From Leadbetterella lacustris (GTDB lineage: Bacteria; Bacteroidota; Bacteroidia; Cytophagales; Spirosomataceae): a stretch of 64,000 nucleotides of DNA. Under the pieces are notes generated by a model. That model did not search any database. It was given only the letters and a program-made list of their open reading frames with translations, and was not told the origin of the DNA. Shown here in pieces: positions 52,926 to 62,428 of the stretch. The DNA lies in the NCBI GenBank assembly GCA_965234335.1, contig OZ248446.1, positions 1 through 64,000 of the forward strand. Reading direction: 5' to 3'. Position numbers and translations under genes: made by a program. Numbering within the stretch: the first letter of the stretch is position 1; each line of letters begins with the position of its first letter.

Positions 52926-54278
52926 ATGTTGAGAGCTATTAAGTATTGTTATTTTCTATTGATTTTTACTTTTTGTGGTGTCTATGCTCAAAACTCGGCC
53001 CCAAGAGTAGAAATTACCCCTGACGAAATCCTGGCAGATGGAAAGTTGGAGGTGCATTTATTTGTAACAGGCACTCCGTATAGTGTTGGAGATTTTCCAG
53101 AAATAGAGGGTTTTAAGAAAGAAAATAGAACCATAAAGCACAGCCAAATACGGATTAACAAGAAAAAAGAGGATCAGCATCAAATATCTCAGTACTATAC
53201 GCCAGAGGTTTCTGGAAAAGTCATCATACCTGCGTTTGAAATTATGGTTAACCAAAAAACTTTGGAAGTAGGGGCTAGGCAGGTGACTGTTCTAAAAAAA
53301 GAAGAATATAAAAGCGAAAAGGATATTGAAATAGATCAAGTTGATTTTGAGGTGGAGATTTCGAAGAAAAGAGTTTTTGTAGGCGAGGGTCTCATGTTGA
53401 ATATCAATTTTTATCTTTCAGACAAAACCACCTCGCAATGGCAATTTCCGACTAATATAGGAGCACAAGTCGAAGGATTTGCAAAAAGAATAAAACCCAA
53501 CGATTGCCTTGAAAGTAGACTCAATATCTCAAATTTGGTTGGGAAGAAGATACTTATAAAAGGCGTGCCCTTTACGGTTTATAATTTATATGAGGCCGTT
53601 TATTACCCGCTTAACGACAAAGATGTGCAGTTGCCGTCATTAGAACTTCTCATGCAAAAGCAAAAAGGGGGGGCTTTTGTGAATATGACACTGAAATCAA
53701 AGCCTCAGTCCGTGGTGGTTGAAAAGTTGCCTGAACATCCTTTGAAGGAAAAGGTGCCGGTAGGGGTTTTTCGGTTTAATGAGCAATTAAACGATGAAAA
53801 AAAGCAATTTACGGGTAATAGTTTTGAGTACACTCTTACTGTGGTGGGTGAAGGTAATTTTAGCGGAGTAAATATTCCCAAAGTAGAAAATAGTAAACAG
53901 TTTGACTTTTTTGAATCAAATGTGGTTACTGAACAGTCTTCTGGTGACTTACTTGGTTCAAAATCAGTGGAATATAAGATAATTCCCAAAGAGGGAGGCG
54001 AGTTTGACATGGCCAATTATTTTAGTTTGATTTTTTTCAACACGTCTTTGGCAAGATATGATACATTGAAATCCAAGCGGGTGGTGTTGGTTTCTGGAAA
54101 GGCACTCTACGAAAATATAGAAGTAAAAAAAGATATCTTTAGTGGTATTGAAAATTTAAAAACTGACGAAAAATCGTATAATTTCAGGGAAATAGCTAAA
54201 GTTTTCGCCAATTTTGTGGTTGGTTTAATGATTTTGATGTACCTATATATTTTGAAAAGTAAAAACAAAGGTCAATGA
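52926..54278 (+). CDS. BatD family protein
   Basis: A 450-aa protein with a signal peptide (ending GVYAQ), a large beta-rich region with Ig-like folds (VEITPDEILADGKLEVHLFV; then FVGEGLMLNINFYL), and a single membrane helix near the C-terminus (VFANFVVGLMILMYLYIL). This is the BatD (aerotolerance, 'oxygen tolerance') family of Bacteroidota. Other bat genes are not adjacent. It overlaps aroC by four bases (ATGA), so the two are translationally coupled. Confidence 0.8.
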   Translation: MLRAIKYCYFLLIFTFCGVYAQNSAPRVEITPDEILADGKLEVHLFVTGTPYSVGDFPEIEGFKKENRTIKHSQIRINKKKEDQHQISQYYTPEVSGKVIIPAFEIMVNQKTLEVGARQVTVLKKEEYKSEKDIEIDQVDFEVEISKKRVFVGEGLMLNINFYLSDKTTSQWQFPTNIGAQVEGFAKRIKPNDCLESRLNISNLVGKKILIKGVPFTVYNLYEAVYYPLNDKDVQLPSLELLMQKQKGGAFVNMTLKSKPQSVVVEKLPEHPLKEKVPVGVFRFNEQLNDEKKQFTGNSFEYTLTVVGEGNFSGVNIPKVENSKQFDFFESNVVTEQSSGDLLGSKSVEYKIIPKEGGEFDMANYFSLIFFNTSLARYDTLKSKRVVLVSGKALYENIEVKKDIFSGIENLKTDEKSYNFREIAKVFANFVVGLMILMYLYILKSKNKGQ

Positions 54279-55354
54279 GTAGTACCTACGGTAAGATATT
54301 TAAGATTTCTACTTTCGGAGAGTCACACGGAAGAGCTATTGGAGTGGTGGTAGATGGTTGTCCATCGGGCGTTGATTTTGATGAGCTGCTAATTCAAAAC
54401 GAGTTGGATAGAAGAAAGCCCGGTCAGTCACGAATTACCACCCAACGAAAGGAAGCAGATAGTTTTGAGGTTCTTTCAGGCGTTTTTGAGGGTAAAACCA
54501 CAGGAACGCCTATCGCTTTGGTTATTTTTAATGAAGACCAGAAAAGTAAGGACTATGCCCACATTGCTGATAAATTTCGCCCTTCTCATGCTGATTTTAC
54601 TTATTCTACCAAATATGGCATAAGAGATTACCGTGGTGGAGGCCGTAGCTCAGCCCGTGAAACTGCCGCTCGCGTGGCCGCAGGAGCATTGGCCAAAATG
54701 GTATTGAATCACTTTGGTATTGAAATTTATTCTTACGTGTCGCAAGTAGGTGCCATGACATTAGGTAAATCTTACCAAGAACTGGATCTGAGCAGAATAG
54801 ATGACAATGCTGTTCGTTGTCCAGATCCCGTTATGGCCGCAAAAATGTTTAATTATATTGATCAGGTTCGGAAGGACGGAGATTCCATTGGTGGAGTGAT
54901 TACCGGTGTTATAAAGCATGTGCCGGCAGGTTGGGGCGAGCCTGTTTTTGATAAATTACATGCCGAATTGGGCAAGGCCATGTTAAGCATCAATGCTGTG
55001 AAAGGCTTTGAATACGGTAGTGGCTTTGTTGGCGTGGAACTTTTGGGTTCTCAGCACAACGATGCATTCTTTACGGATGAAAACGGAACAATAAAAACCA
55101 AGACCAATCACTCCGGCGGTATTCAAGGAGGGATTTCTAACGGAGAAGATATTTATTTCAGGGTGGCCTTTAAGCCAGTAGCTACCATAATGATAGACCA
55201 AGATAGTGTCAACGAAGAAGGAGATGCTGTAACAGTATCAGGCAAAGGTCGTCATGATCCTTGTGTATTACCAAGAGCAGTCCCCATTGTAGATGCCATG
55301 TCTGCATTGGTTTTGGTAGATGCTATGCTTAGGGCGAGGGTGAATAAGGTGTAG
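54275..55354 (+). CDS. aroC: Chorismate synthase
   Basis: A 359-aa FMN-dependent enzyme for the last step of the shikimate pathway. Signatures are FGESHGRAIGVVVDGCP, RPSHADFTYSTKYGIRDYRGGGRSSARETAARVAAG, and the closing GRHDPCVLPRAVPIVDAMSALVL. It overlaps the BatD gene by four bases, and a terminator follows. Confidence 0.98.
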   Translation: MSSTYGKIFKISTFGESHGRAIGVVVDGCPSGVDFDELLIQNELDRRKPGQSRITTQRKEADSFEVLSGVFEGKTTGTPIALVIFNEDQKSKDYAHIADKFRPSHADFTYSTKYGIRDYRGGGRSSARETAARVAAGALAKMVLNHFGIEIYSYVSQVGAMTLGKSYQELDLSRIDDNAVRCPDPVMAAKMFNYIDQVRKDGDSIGGVITGVIKHVPAGWGEPVFDKLHAELGKAMLSINAVKGFEYGSGFVGVELLGSQHNDAFFTDENGTIKTKTNHSGGIQGGISNGEDIYFRVAFKPVATIMIDQDSVNEEGDAVTVSGKGRHDPCVLPRAVPIVDAMSALVLVDAMLRARVNKV

Positions 55355-55421
55355 ATAATTTAGATACAAGAATAAGGCTTTTACTCATTTTATTAAAATA
55401 TTTAACTCAAGTAAGGTTATG

Positions 55422-55471
55422 AAAATAAGATTATTGTATTCTAAAAGAAATCGAATAATCTTATTTTTTTG
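55422..55471. terminator. Terminator after aroC
   Basis: AAAATAAGATTATT (55422-55435) and AATAATCTTATTTT (55454-55467) form a 14-bp stem with an 18-nt loop, followed by T-rich DNA. It lies between the convergent aroC and ABC-F genes. Confidence 0.75.
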
Positions 55472-55511
55472 TTCGGGCTTATGACGAAATGATGTTGGGG
55501 TAATTATATCC

Positions 55512-57380
55512 TCACCCCAAGTCACTCAATTCCAACCATCTCAGCTCTTTTTCTTCTAAGTAATTTACAGTATCTTCCAGTTTTTTAGAGATATCGGCTA
55601 TTTCGTCAAAAGGTAAACCGCCCGATGAGAGTTTTTGTGTCAGCTCAATTTTTAGATTCTCCAAAATACTGATGTCTTTCTCAAGCATATCAAACTCCGT
55701 CTTTTCCTTAAAACTCAGTTTACGTTTTGTAGCGGTTTCTTTTACTTCGGCTATTTCAACAATCGAAGGTTTGTTGTCTCTGTCTTTTTTTTGCTGTTTA
55801 GCATTTTCTTCTTGCCAAATTCTGTAATCTGTATAATTGCCAGGGAAGTCTTTAATTACACCATCGCCTTCAAAAGCAAAGGTGTGATCTACGATTCTGT
55901 CTAAGAAATATCTATCGTGCGAAACCACCAAAAGGCAGCCACCATAACCCATCAAAAACTCCTCTAAAACGTTTAGTGTCGCTATATCGAGGTCGTTGGT
56001 TGGCTCATCTAGTATTAAAAAATTGGGATTTTCTATCAAAACTTTCAAAAGCTGTAAACGGCGTTTTTCTCCACCCGACAGTTTCGATATCTGTGCGTAT
56101 TGTGTGGCTGGAGGAAATAAAAAGAGTGTCAAAAACGCCGAGGCACTGATTTCTCTGCCATCACCCAGTTTTATAAACTCAGCCACTTCTCTTACATTTT
56201 CTATGACTTTTTGCTCTGGGTCAAACACCAAGCCGTCTTGTTTGTAGTATCCGATTCTTATCGTTTCGCCTTTTACTACCTTGCCTATGTCTGGTTTTAT
56301 TTCCCCGTTGATCATACCGAGTAGTGTCGATTTGCCCATTCCGTTTTTACCAACAATGCCAATTCTATCTCCTTTTTTGAAAGTATAGTTAAATTCCTTC
56401 ACAATTACCTTGTCTTTGAAAGACTTACTAACATGCTGGATTTCAATTATTTTATTGCCTATTCTCTCCGATTTTACACTTAACTCTAGTTTGTCTTCAT
56501 TGCGTTTGCCAGAAGTTTTTTCTTTCAATTCATAAAAGGCATTTTCTCGGTAAGTGGCTTTATGTGTACGAGCTTTTGGCTGGCGACGCATCCATTCTAA
56601 TTCTTTCTTGAGTAGGCTTTTGTCTTTTTCGAGCGTAACGGCTTCTATTTCAGCCCTTTCGGCTTTTTTCTCTAGAAAATAGGCGTAATTTCCCACATAT
56701 CGGTGCATTTTAGAATCCGCCAATTCCATGATTCTATTACATACCTTGTCAAGAAAATACCTATCGTGTGTAACCAAAAACAATGTTGTATTGCTCGATG
56801 ATAAGTGATTTTCTAACCATTCTATAGTGTCCAAATCTAAATGGTTGGTAGGCTCATCAAGAATCAAAAAATCAGGTTCTTCTATCAATACCTTGGCCAG
56901 TGTCACTCTTTTTTGCTGTCCACCAGACAATTCACCCATCAGTTTGTCCATGTCATGCACATCTAGTTTTCCCAAAATCTGCTTGACTTTTGATTCGTAA
57001 TCCCAGCCGTCAAGCTCGGTTATGAGTTCGGTATATTTCGAAATTCCGTCGTAATCGTTGTGCTCTAAGGCATATTCATAGTTTTTTATGGCCTCAGCTA
57101 TCGGATTTTTAGAAGCAAAAATGGTTTCTAAAACGGTGCTAGTCTTAGAGAAAATAGGGTTTTGATTCAAATAACCCACCTTTATTTCTTTTCTTACGCT
57201 CATCACGCCTTCGTCGGCTGGGATAAGACCCGCTATTACATCCATCAAAGAGGATTTTCCACAACCGTTGGTGCCAATCAAAGCCACCTTTTCTCCCTGA
57301 AGTACGCCAAACGAGAGATTTTTAAATAACCACCTTTCGCCGAGGTTTCGGCTTATGTTTTCTGCTGATAAATAATTCAT
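55512..57380 (-). CDS. ABC-F family ATPase
   Basis: A 622-aa soluble protein with two ABC cassettes. Cassette 1 has Walker A GTNGCGKSS (36-44), signature LSGGQQKR and ILDEPTNHLD. Cassette 2 has GKNGMGKST, LSGGEKRRLQ and ILDEPTNDLD. A linker rich in Lys/Arg (about 240-290) and a C-terminal coiled coil (about 555-622) are present. This is Uup-like. ABC-F proteins act on the ribosome (translation factors or antibiotic protection). It is divergent from the phosphorylase gene. Confidence 0.93.
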   Translation of the reverse strand: MNYLSAENISRNLGERWLFKNLSFGVLQGEKVALIGTNGCGKSSLMDVIAGLIPADEGVMSVRKEIKVGYLNQNPIFSKTSTVLETIFASKNPIAEAIKNYEYALEHNDYDGISKYTELITELDGWDYESKVKQILGKLDVHDMDKLMGELSGGQQKRVTLAKVLIEEPDFLILDEPTNHLDLDTIEWLENHLSSSNTTLFLVTHDRYFLDKVCNRIMELADSKMHRYVGNYAYFLEKKAERAEIEAVTLEKDKSLLKKELEWMRRQPKARTHKATYRENAFYELKEKTSGKRNEDKLELSVKSERIGNKIIEIQHVSKSFKDKVIVKEFNYTFKKGDRIGIVGKNGMGKSTLLGMINGEIKPDIGKVVKGETIRIGYYKQDGLVFDPEQKVIENVREVAEFIKLGDGREISASAFLTLFLFPPATQYAQISKLSGGEKRRLQLLKVLIENPNFLILDEPTNDLDIATLNVLEEFLMGYGGCLLVVSHDRYFLDRIVDHTFAFEGDGVIKDFPGNYTDYRIWQEENAKQQKKDRDNKPSIVEIAEVKETATKRKLSFKEKTEFDMLEKDISILENLKIELTQKLSSGGLPFDEIADISKKLEDTVNYLEEKELRWLELSDLG

Positions 57381-57524
57381 GATGCAAGTTAGCTATAATG
57401 TTCGGTAAGGCACTTGTGGAGGTTTCGTTTTGTTGATTTTTTAATGGTTTGGGTGCTAATGTATTGCAAAATCGAAAAACTGGAACTTAAATTGTACCTT
57501 GCGTTTATATATACTTTATACTTT

Positions 57525-59156
57525 ATGATGAATATTTTTGAGAACAAATTTAGAAAAGAATACTCCAAATCCGTCGCCTATTTCTCTATGGAATTTGGTA
57601 TTGATCAAGCTTTAAAAACTTATTCCGGAGGTTTAGGATACTTGGCTGGGTCGCACATGAGAAGTGCATTTGCCCTGAATCAAAACCTAATGGGCATTGG
57701 TGTATTATGGAAATATGGCTACTACGAACAGCAACGCAACACCGATAACAGCCTTCGGGTGTTTTTTAGGGAGCAGATGTATAGTTTTCTGGAAGACACT
57801 GGCGTAAGATTTCAGATAAACATTAAAGGTCAAGCTGTTTGGGTGGCCACTTATTTTTTGCCTTCCAATATCTTCAACTGTGCCCCGATGTTTTTCTTAA
57901 CTACCGATACCGATGGCAACGACGAGTGGGCGAGGTCTATTTCGTATCATTTGTACGACAAAGACGCTGAAATCAAGGTGGCTCAGTGTATGCTATTGGG
58001 CATTGGTGGAGCAAAGTTTTTAGACAAAGCAAGTTTAATTCCCGAAATTTACCATTTCAATGAAGCCCATGCCGTATCGGCGGTGTATTATTTGCTTAGT
58101 CAGAATAATGATTTGAAGAAACTAAGAGAGAAGTTGAGGTTTACTACGCACACACCAGAGGAAGCAGGGAATGAGAAACATAGCTTTGGTTTTCTTCAAA
58201 GTCTTGGGTTTTTCTGTGGCTTAAATCCTTTGGAGGTGGCTCAAATATCAGCTGTAAAGGATGATTTGTTTAATCACTCGTTGGCTGCATTACGTGTTGC
58301 CAAAAAAGCCAATGCGGTTTCTAAACTACACGGCGAGGTTTCAAGAGATATGTGGGGGCATGAAGAAGGTATTTGCAAAATAGATTATATAACCAACGCT
58401 CAAAACCGTGCTTATTGGGTAGATGAGGTGTTGGAAACCAATAGATTAATAGGGAGGGCTGAGGTTATAAATTCTAGAAAGAAGGAATTGAAATCTGTGC
58501 TTTTCAAGGAAGTGGCCGACCAAGTGGGTAAGATTTTTGACCCAAATGTGTTGACTATTGTTTGGGCGAGGCGTTTTGCAGGTTACAAAAGGCCTGAGCT
58601 GATAACCAAGGACTTAAAGCGTTTTGAAAACTTGATTGCCAGCGGGAAAGTCCAAATAATTTGGGCTGGGAAGCCATATCCTTTTGACTTTGCTGCAATC
58701 GATACTTTCAATAAGTTGTATTACATGAGTCACTTGTGTAAAAACATGGCTGTTTTGACCGGCTACGAGCTGAAACTTTCAAAAATGCTTAAAGATGGTA
58801 CAGACGTTTGGTTAAACAATCCAGTGGTGACGAGGGAGGCTTCGGGTACTTCAGGAATGACTGCCGCCATGAATGGTGCTATTAATCTCTCGACTTACGA
58901 TGGCTGGGTTTGCGAATTTTCAGACGACACCAACTCGTTTATTGTGCCTGTAGCTGATGGTTCAGACGGATATTTGAGAGATAAAACCGACATGAACAAC
59001 CTTTTGGATAAGATTGAGAACGAGATTATTCCTTTATATTATGACCATCCTGAAAAATGGAAGACGATGGTATTAAAGAGTATGAATGATGTCAATGAGT
59101 TCTTTGATTCCGACCGAATGGCGGATGAATATTATAAGAAAATGTACAATGCTTAA
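57525..59156 (+). CDS. Alpha-glucan family phosphorylase (GT35), short form
   Basis: The start is placed at the ATG at 57525 (or 57528), giving 543 aa of the short phosphorylase type. Conserved are AYFSMEFGIDQALKTYSGGLGYLAGSH, HFNEAHA, VSKLHGEVSRDMWG, IVWARRFAGYKRPEL, WAGKPYP and EASGTSGMTAAMNGAINLSTYDGW. At the place of the PLP Lys of classical enzymes (GTGNMKF; here GTSGMTA, T446 from this start) there is Thr, so Schiff-base binding is doubtful. It probably works on intracellular glucans. A TTG/TACCTTGC-like promoter may lie before it. Confidence 0.88.
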   Translation: MMNIFENKFRKEYSKSVAYFSMEFGIDQALKTYSGGLGYLAGSHMRSAFALNQNLMGIGVLWKYGYYEQQRNTDNSLRVFFREQMYSFLEDTGVRFQINIKGQAVWVATYFLPSNIFNCAPMFFLTTDTDGNDEWARSISYHLYDKDAEIKVAQCMLLGIGGAKFLDKASLIPEIYHFNEAHAVSAVYYLLSQNNDLKKLREKLRFTTHTPEEAGNEKHSFGFLQSLGFFCGLNPLEVAQISAVKDDLFNHSLAALRVAKKANAVSKLHGEVSRDMWGHEEGICKIDYITNAQNRAYWVDEVLETNRLIGRAEVINSRKKELKSVLFKEVADQVGKIFDPNVLTIVWARRFAGYKRPELITKDLKRFENLIASGKVQIIWAGKPYPFDFAAIDTFNKLYYMSHLCKNMAVLTGYELKLSKMLKDGTDVWLNNPVVTREASGTSGMTAAMNGAINLSTYDGWVCEFSDDTNSFIVPVADGSDGYLRDKTDMNNLLDKIENEIIPLYYDHPEKWKTMVLKSMNDVNEFFDSDRMADEYYKKMYNA

Positions 59157-59168
59157 TTTCCTCTTTTG

Positions 59169-59210
59169 CAAATCTCTCAACTTTGTTGGGGGATTTGTAA
59201 AAGGTTTTTT
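59169..59210 (+). terminator. Rho-independent terminator after the phosphorylase gene
   Basis: CAAATCTCTCAAC (59169-59181) pairs with GTTGGGGGATTTG (59185-59197), 13 bp with two G-U pairs and a 3-nt loop, followed by AAAAGG then TTTTTT. It lies between convergent genes. Confidence 0.65.
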
Positions 59211-59230
59211 CAAAACATTTCAGGTATAAG

Positions 59231-59821
59231 CTACAATATTGCCGTTTGATCCCAATCCAAATAAATTTCTGATAAAGGAATTTCCACATCTATGGACTTA
59301 AGTACAATATTGTCAGAAAGATGGTTATAAACGCGATATTGCCAAAATAATGCTCCATCGTCTTTGTAGTAAACCTCAATGAATATTTTGTCTTTCGAAA
59401 CCAGAATGTATTCTTGGAAAGAGGCCATACTTTGATAGGCTTGGAATTTCAATTCGCGGTCGTATAGAGCAGTTGAATCAGACAATACTTCGACAATCAA
59501 AATAGGATTCTTAATTCCTTCTTTCATTGTTTGAAAAGTCTCTGTTTTACCACAAACGACACTTGCATCGGCATAAACAAACTTTCTTTCAGTAATAGCA
59601 ATTTTAGCGTCGCTATTAAATGTACGACAGTTTTTTCCTTTAGCTTTAATCGCATCTCTAAGGCTTCCACCCATATTATTAGCCAATAAACTATGGTTTA
59701 TTGTCCCACCAGCCATAGAGAAAATTTCGCCATCGTGGTATTCATACTTTTCCAAAGAGTTTTTTTCGATTTCTATGTATTCTTCTATTGAATAATAGTG
59801 TTTCGGTGCCGGTTCTCCCAT
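59231..59821 (-). CDS. Uma2 family endonuclease (DUF820)
   Basis: A 196-aa PD-(D/E)XK-fold protein. The pattern YEYHDGEIFSMAGGT, SDAKIAI, FVYADASVVC (D85), PILIVEVLSDST (E111) and KFQAYQSMASFQEYILV (K125) is the Uma2/DUF820 signature. The family is abundant in cyanobacteria and Bacteroidota, usually as scattered copies; the target is unknown. It stands alone between the phosphorylase and gldD. Confidence 0.88.
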   Translation of the reverse strand: MGEPAPKHYYSIEEYIEIEKNSLEKYEYHDGEIFSMAGGTINHSLLANNMGGSLRDAIKAKGKNCRTFNSDAKIAITERKFVYADASVVCGKTETFQTMKEGIKNPILIVEVLSDSTALYDRELKFQAYQSMASFQEYILVSKDKIFIEVYYKDDGALFWQYRVYNHLSDNIVLKSIDVEIPLSEIYLDWDQTAIL

Positions 59822-60099
59822 TTTTTGAGGTTTTTACAATACAAATATAATAATCTTTGATATTTTTTTGCCAAATTACAAATTGGTTTAATGTAAATAT
59901 AGGTAGCCTTGTAAAATTAGGTCATAAAAAACTGCGGTTATTTTGGAATTAGTCACGTCTAAAGAGTTCTTAGCTGAATTTGCCTTTAAAGCATTATTTA
60001 TTCTTGAAAGTGTTTAAAGCATTTTTGCCATTATTTTGTCGGTCAGGCAACTAATTTATTACTTTATATTTATCTTTGTCATTCACCCTATTTTCTTAA

Positions 60100-60681
60100 A
60101 TGAAAAGTTTTTTTAGTATAGCCTTACTTGCTCTAACAATGGGATGTGGCAATAAATCCACAGTCTATTATCCGAAACCCAAGGGTTTTGAAAGAATAGT
60201 TTTGCCCATGCAGGAATATCAAGCTTTACAAGGTAATTATCCCTATTCTTTTGAATACTCAAAGTCTGCTGTGATAACACCTGACAAGACCAAAGACGCC
60301 GAACCTTATTGGATTTTGGTGGAGTATCCAACTTTAAATGCAAAGATTCAATTTACCTATAAGCCTTTAGGTGGCGATTTAAACAGATTAGACAAGCACG
60401 TGGCAGATGCTTACAAGCTGGCTTCTAAGCATCAGGTGAGAGCAACCGCACAACGAGAGCAGGTTATTCAACTTAAAAATGGTAAAAAGGCGGTCATTAT
60501 AGAGATAGATGGTGAAGTGCCAAGTCATTATCAGTTCTATGCCACTGACACCTCCAATCACTTTTTAAGAGGTGCGGTTTATCTCAATGCGGCTACATTA
60601 AATGACTCTCTTAGGCCTATAGTGGATTATTTGAAAGCGGACACCAAAAGGATTTTAGAAACCTTAAAATGGAACAAATAA
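60100..60681 (+). CDS. gldD: Gliding motility lipoprotein GldD
   Basis: A 193-aa lipoprotein with lipobox MGC (C16). The family segments YYPKPKGFERIVLP, FEYSKSAVI, EPYWILVEYPTLNAKIQFTYK and YQFYATDTSNHFLRGAVYLNA are clear. GldD is needed for gliding and secretion in Flavobacterium, with a still unclear biochemical role. A TATCTTTG -7-like box lies at 60071-60078. The genes for DUF2007, cdsA and a CarboxypepD-like protein follow with no gaps, so they probably form one transcript. Confidence 0.93.
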   Translation: MKSFFSIALLALTMGCGNKSTVYYPKPKGFERIVLPMQEYQALQGNYPYSFEYSKSAVITPDKTKDAEPYWILVEYPTLNAKIQFTYKPLGGDLNRLDKHVADAYKLASKHQVRATAQREQVIQLKNGKKAVIIEIDGEVPSHYQFYATDTSNHFLRGAVYLNAATLNDSLRPIVDYLKADTKRILETLKWNK

Positions 60682-60682
60682 A

Positions 60683-60892
60683 ATGGGGAATTGGGTAACT
60701 GTTTTTAAGGAAAAAGATAGAATGCGGGCCGAACTTTTAAAGAATGAATTGGAGAATAATCATATTGAGTCGGTAATATTGGATAAAGTAGATCATAATT
60801 ATCCCCTCCTAGGTATTGTTGAAATTAAGGTTTTGGACTCTAATCAGGCCCTAGCCGAGCATATAATTAATGATTTTAGAATTGATGATTAA
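60683..60892 (+). CDS. DUF2007 family protein
   Basis: A 69-aa protein with the opening WVTVFKEKDRMRAELLKNELENNHIESVILDK of the DUF2007 'putative signal transducing protein' family, related in fold to GlnB-like/ferredoxin-like ligand domains. It starts one base after the gldD stop and overlaps cdsA. Function unknown. Confidence 0.85.
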   Translation: MGNWVTVFKEKDRMRAELLKNELENNHIESVILDKVDHNYPLLGIVEIKVLDSNQALAEHIINDFRIDD

Positions 60893-61727
60893 AAAATTAA
60901 GAGATAGATCAAACCTCACCCAGAGGATTGTTGCGGCCCTGATTGGAGCTCCGCTTATTATTTTGGGTATTGTATATAGCCCAACGAGTTTCTGGTTATT
61001 GATTTTGACCATAACAATTTTGACCCAATATGAGTTTTATAAACTTTTGGGTATGTCAGGTGGTTTTCCACTCAAAATATATGGTACATTTTGCGGTGCC
61101 GTAATAATCTCACTCACTTATTTCATAGAGACCTATACCATAGATTTTGAAAATTATTACATCATGGTGCCCATGCTTACTTTTACTTTTTTTATAAAAT
61201 TGTATAAGAAAAAAGACACAATGCCATTTGTAAATCTAGGTTATACATTTTTAGGCATCATCTATGTAGTAATTCCTTTTGCACTTCTCAACGAGCTCGC
61301 TTTTTGGAAAGGTAGCTTTCAACCACTTTTGGTGATTGGGGTTTTTGTTATATTGTGGTCCAATGACTCCGGGGCTTATTTGGCAGGTAGGTTGTTTGGC
61401 AAACGTAAGCTTTTTGAGCGAATTTCACCCAAAAAAACTTGGGAGGGCTTTTTTGGAGGTGCAATAATAGCCTTAGTAGCCTCGTTTTTCTATTGGAAGT
61501 TTACAGAAACACTTTCTATGGATCAATGGCTGTGTATTGCGGTTATTATAGCTACCACTGGTACATTGGGTGACTTGGTGGAGTCTTTGTTTAAAAGAAG
61601 CATTGCAATCAAGGATTCCGGAAGTTTGATTCCAGGCCATGGAGGATTTCTAGATCGTTTCGATGGACTATTGCTCTCTATGCCATTTATTCTTACATTT
61701 ATAAAATTTTACGCTCGATTGAATTGA
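60885..61727 (+). CDS. cdsA: Phosphatidate cytidylyltransferase
   Basis: An inner-membrane enzyme that makes CDP-diacylglycerol from phosphatidate and CTP. The start at the ATG at 60885 gives 280 aa with the usual RDRSNLTQRIVAALIG opening (60870 is also in frame). About eight membrane helices are present. The CDP-DG signature is RISPKKTWEGFFGGAI and GDLVESLFKRSIAIKDSGSLIPGHGGFLDRFDGLL, with the conserved Asp/Glu metal ligands. It overlaps both neighbours by a few bases. Confidence 0.95.
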   Translation: MIKKLRDRSNLTQRIVAALIGAPLIILGIVYSPTSFWLLILTITILTQYEFYKLLGMSGGFPLKIYGTFCGAVIISLTYFIETYTIDFENYYIMVPMLTFTFFIKLYKKKDTMPFVNLGYTFLGIIYVVIPFALLNELAFWKGSFQPLLVIGVFVILWSNDSGAYLAGRLFGKRKLFERISPKKTWEGFFGGAIIALVASFFYWKFTETLSMDQWLCIAVIIATTGTLGDLVESLFKRSIAIKDSGSLIPGHGGFLDRFDGLLLSMPFILTFIKFYARLN

Positions 61728-62425
61728 AATATCTATTAAGCTTTTTTTTATTATTGGTATTATTTGCAAACGCCAATGATGCTGACGCCCAAGGGTCTAA
61801 GAAGTTTATCACTTTTTCTGGCTTTGTGATTGACGGTAGCAATGACGAGCCACTCCCAGGAGCTTATGTGATAAACGATAGAGCGGGTAAAGGTGTTTTT
61901 ACCAATTCGAAAGGCTATTTTATATTAGATGTTTTTCCGGGAGATTCTATCCTTTTCTCCTATCTCGGTTTTAGGAAACAGTTCCATATCGTACCTAAAA
62001 GCGTTGGCCTAGATTATTCTGCTGTGGTGGAGTTGAGTATTGATGCCAAAATGTTAAAAGAAGTTAAAGTTTATCCTTTCCGCACAGAGGAGGAATTCAA
62101 AACGGCCTTCTTAGAAATGGAACTCCCAAACGCTAAAGAGCGTGAAATTATTGAGAAAAACTACAGCAGCGAAAACATAAAACGGATGGCTGCCAACCAA
62201 GCTATGGGTTCGGTGGGCAATTATCGCTATGCCATGGATCAGCAACTGATGCACCTTCAAAGTCAGAAACAAATAACACAGAATCCATTAACAAATCCAT
62301 TTGCGTGGGGCAACTTTATTAAATCTGTCAAAAACGGAAGCTTAACAGATAAGGCTTGGAAAAAAGGCACCTATATTCCTACAGAGAAAGGCACGAGAGA
62401 TAATATTTTTAAAGGGAGCAATTGA
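61724..62425 (+). CDS. CarboxypepD_reg-like domain secreted protein
   Basis: A 233-aa protein that starts with TTG at 61724, overlapping the cdsA stop by four bases. The signal peptide ends around DADAQG. The domain FSGFVIDGSNDEPLPGAYVINDRAGKGVFTNSKGYFILDVFPGDSILFSYLGF is the CarboxypepD_reg-like beta sandwich that also precedes TonB-dependent receptors; no receptor follows. The tail (about 120-233) is charged and helical. It may be a periplasmic binding or assembly protein. The role is unknown. Confidence 0.8.
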   Translation: MKYLLSFFLLLVLFANANDADAQGSKKFITFSGFVIDGSNDEPLPGAYVINDRAGKGVFTNSKGYFILDVFPGDSILFSYLGFRKQFHIVPKSVGLDYSAVVELSIDAKMLKEVKVYPFRTEEEFKTAFLEMELPNAKEREIIEKNYSSENIKRMAANQAMGSVGNYRYAMDQQLMHLQSQKQITQNPLTNPFAWGNFIKSVKNGSLTDKAWKKGTYIPTEKGTRDNIFKGSN

Positions 62426-62428
62426 GAT

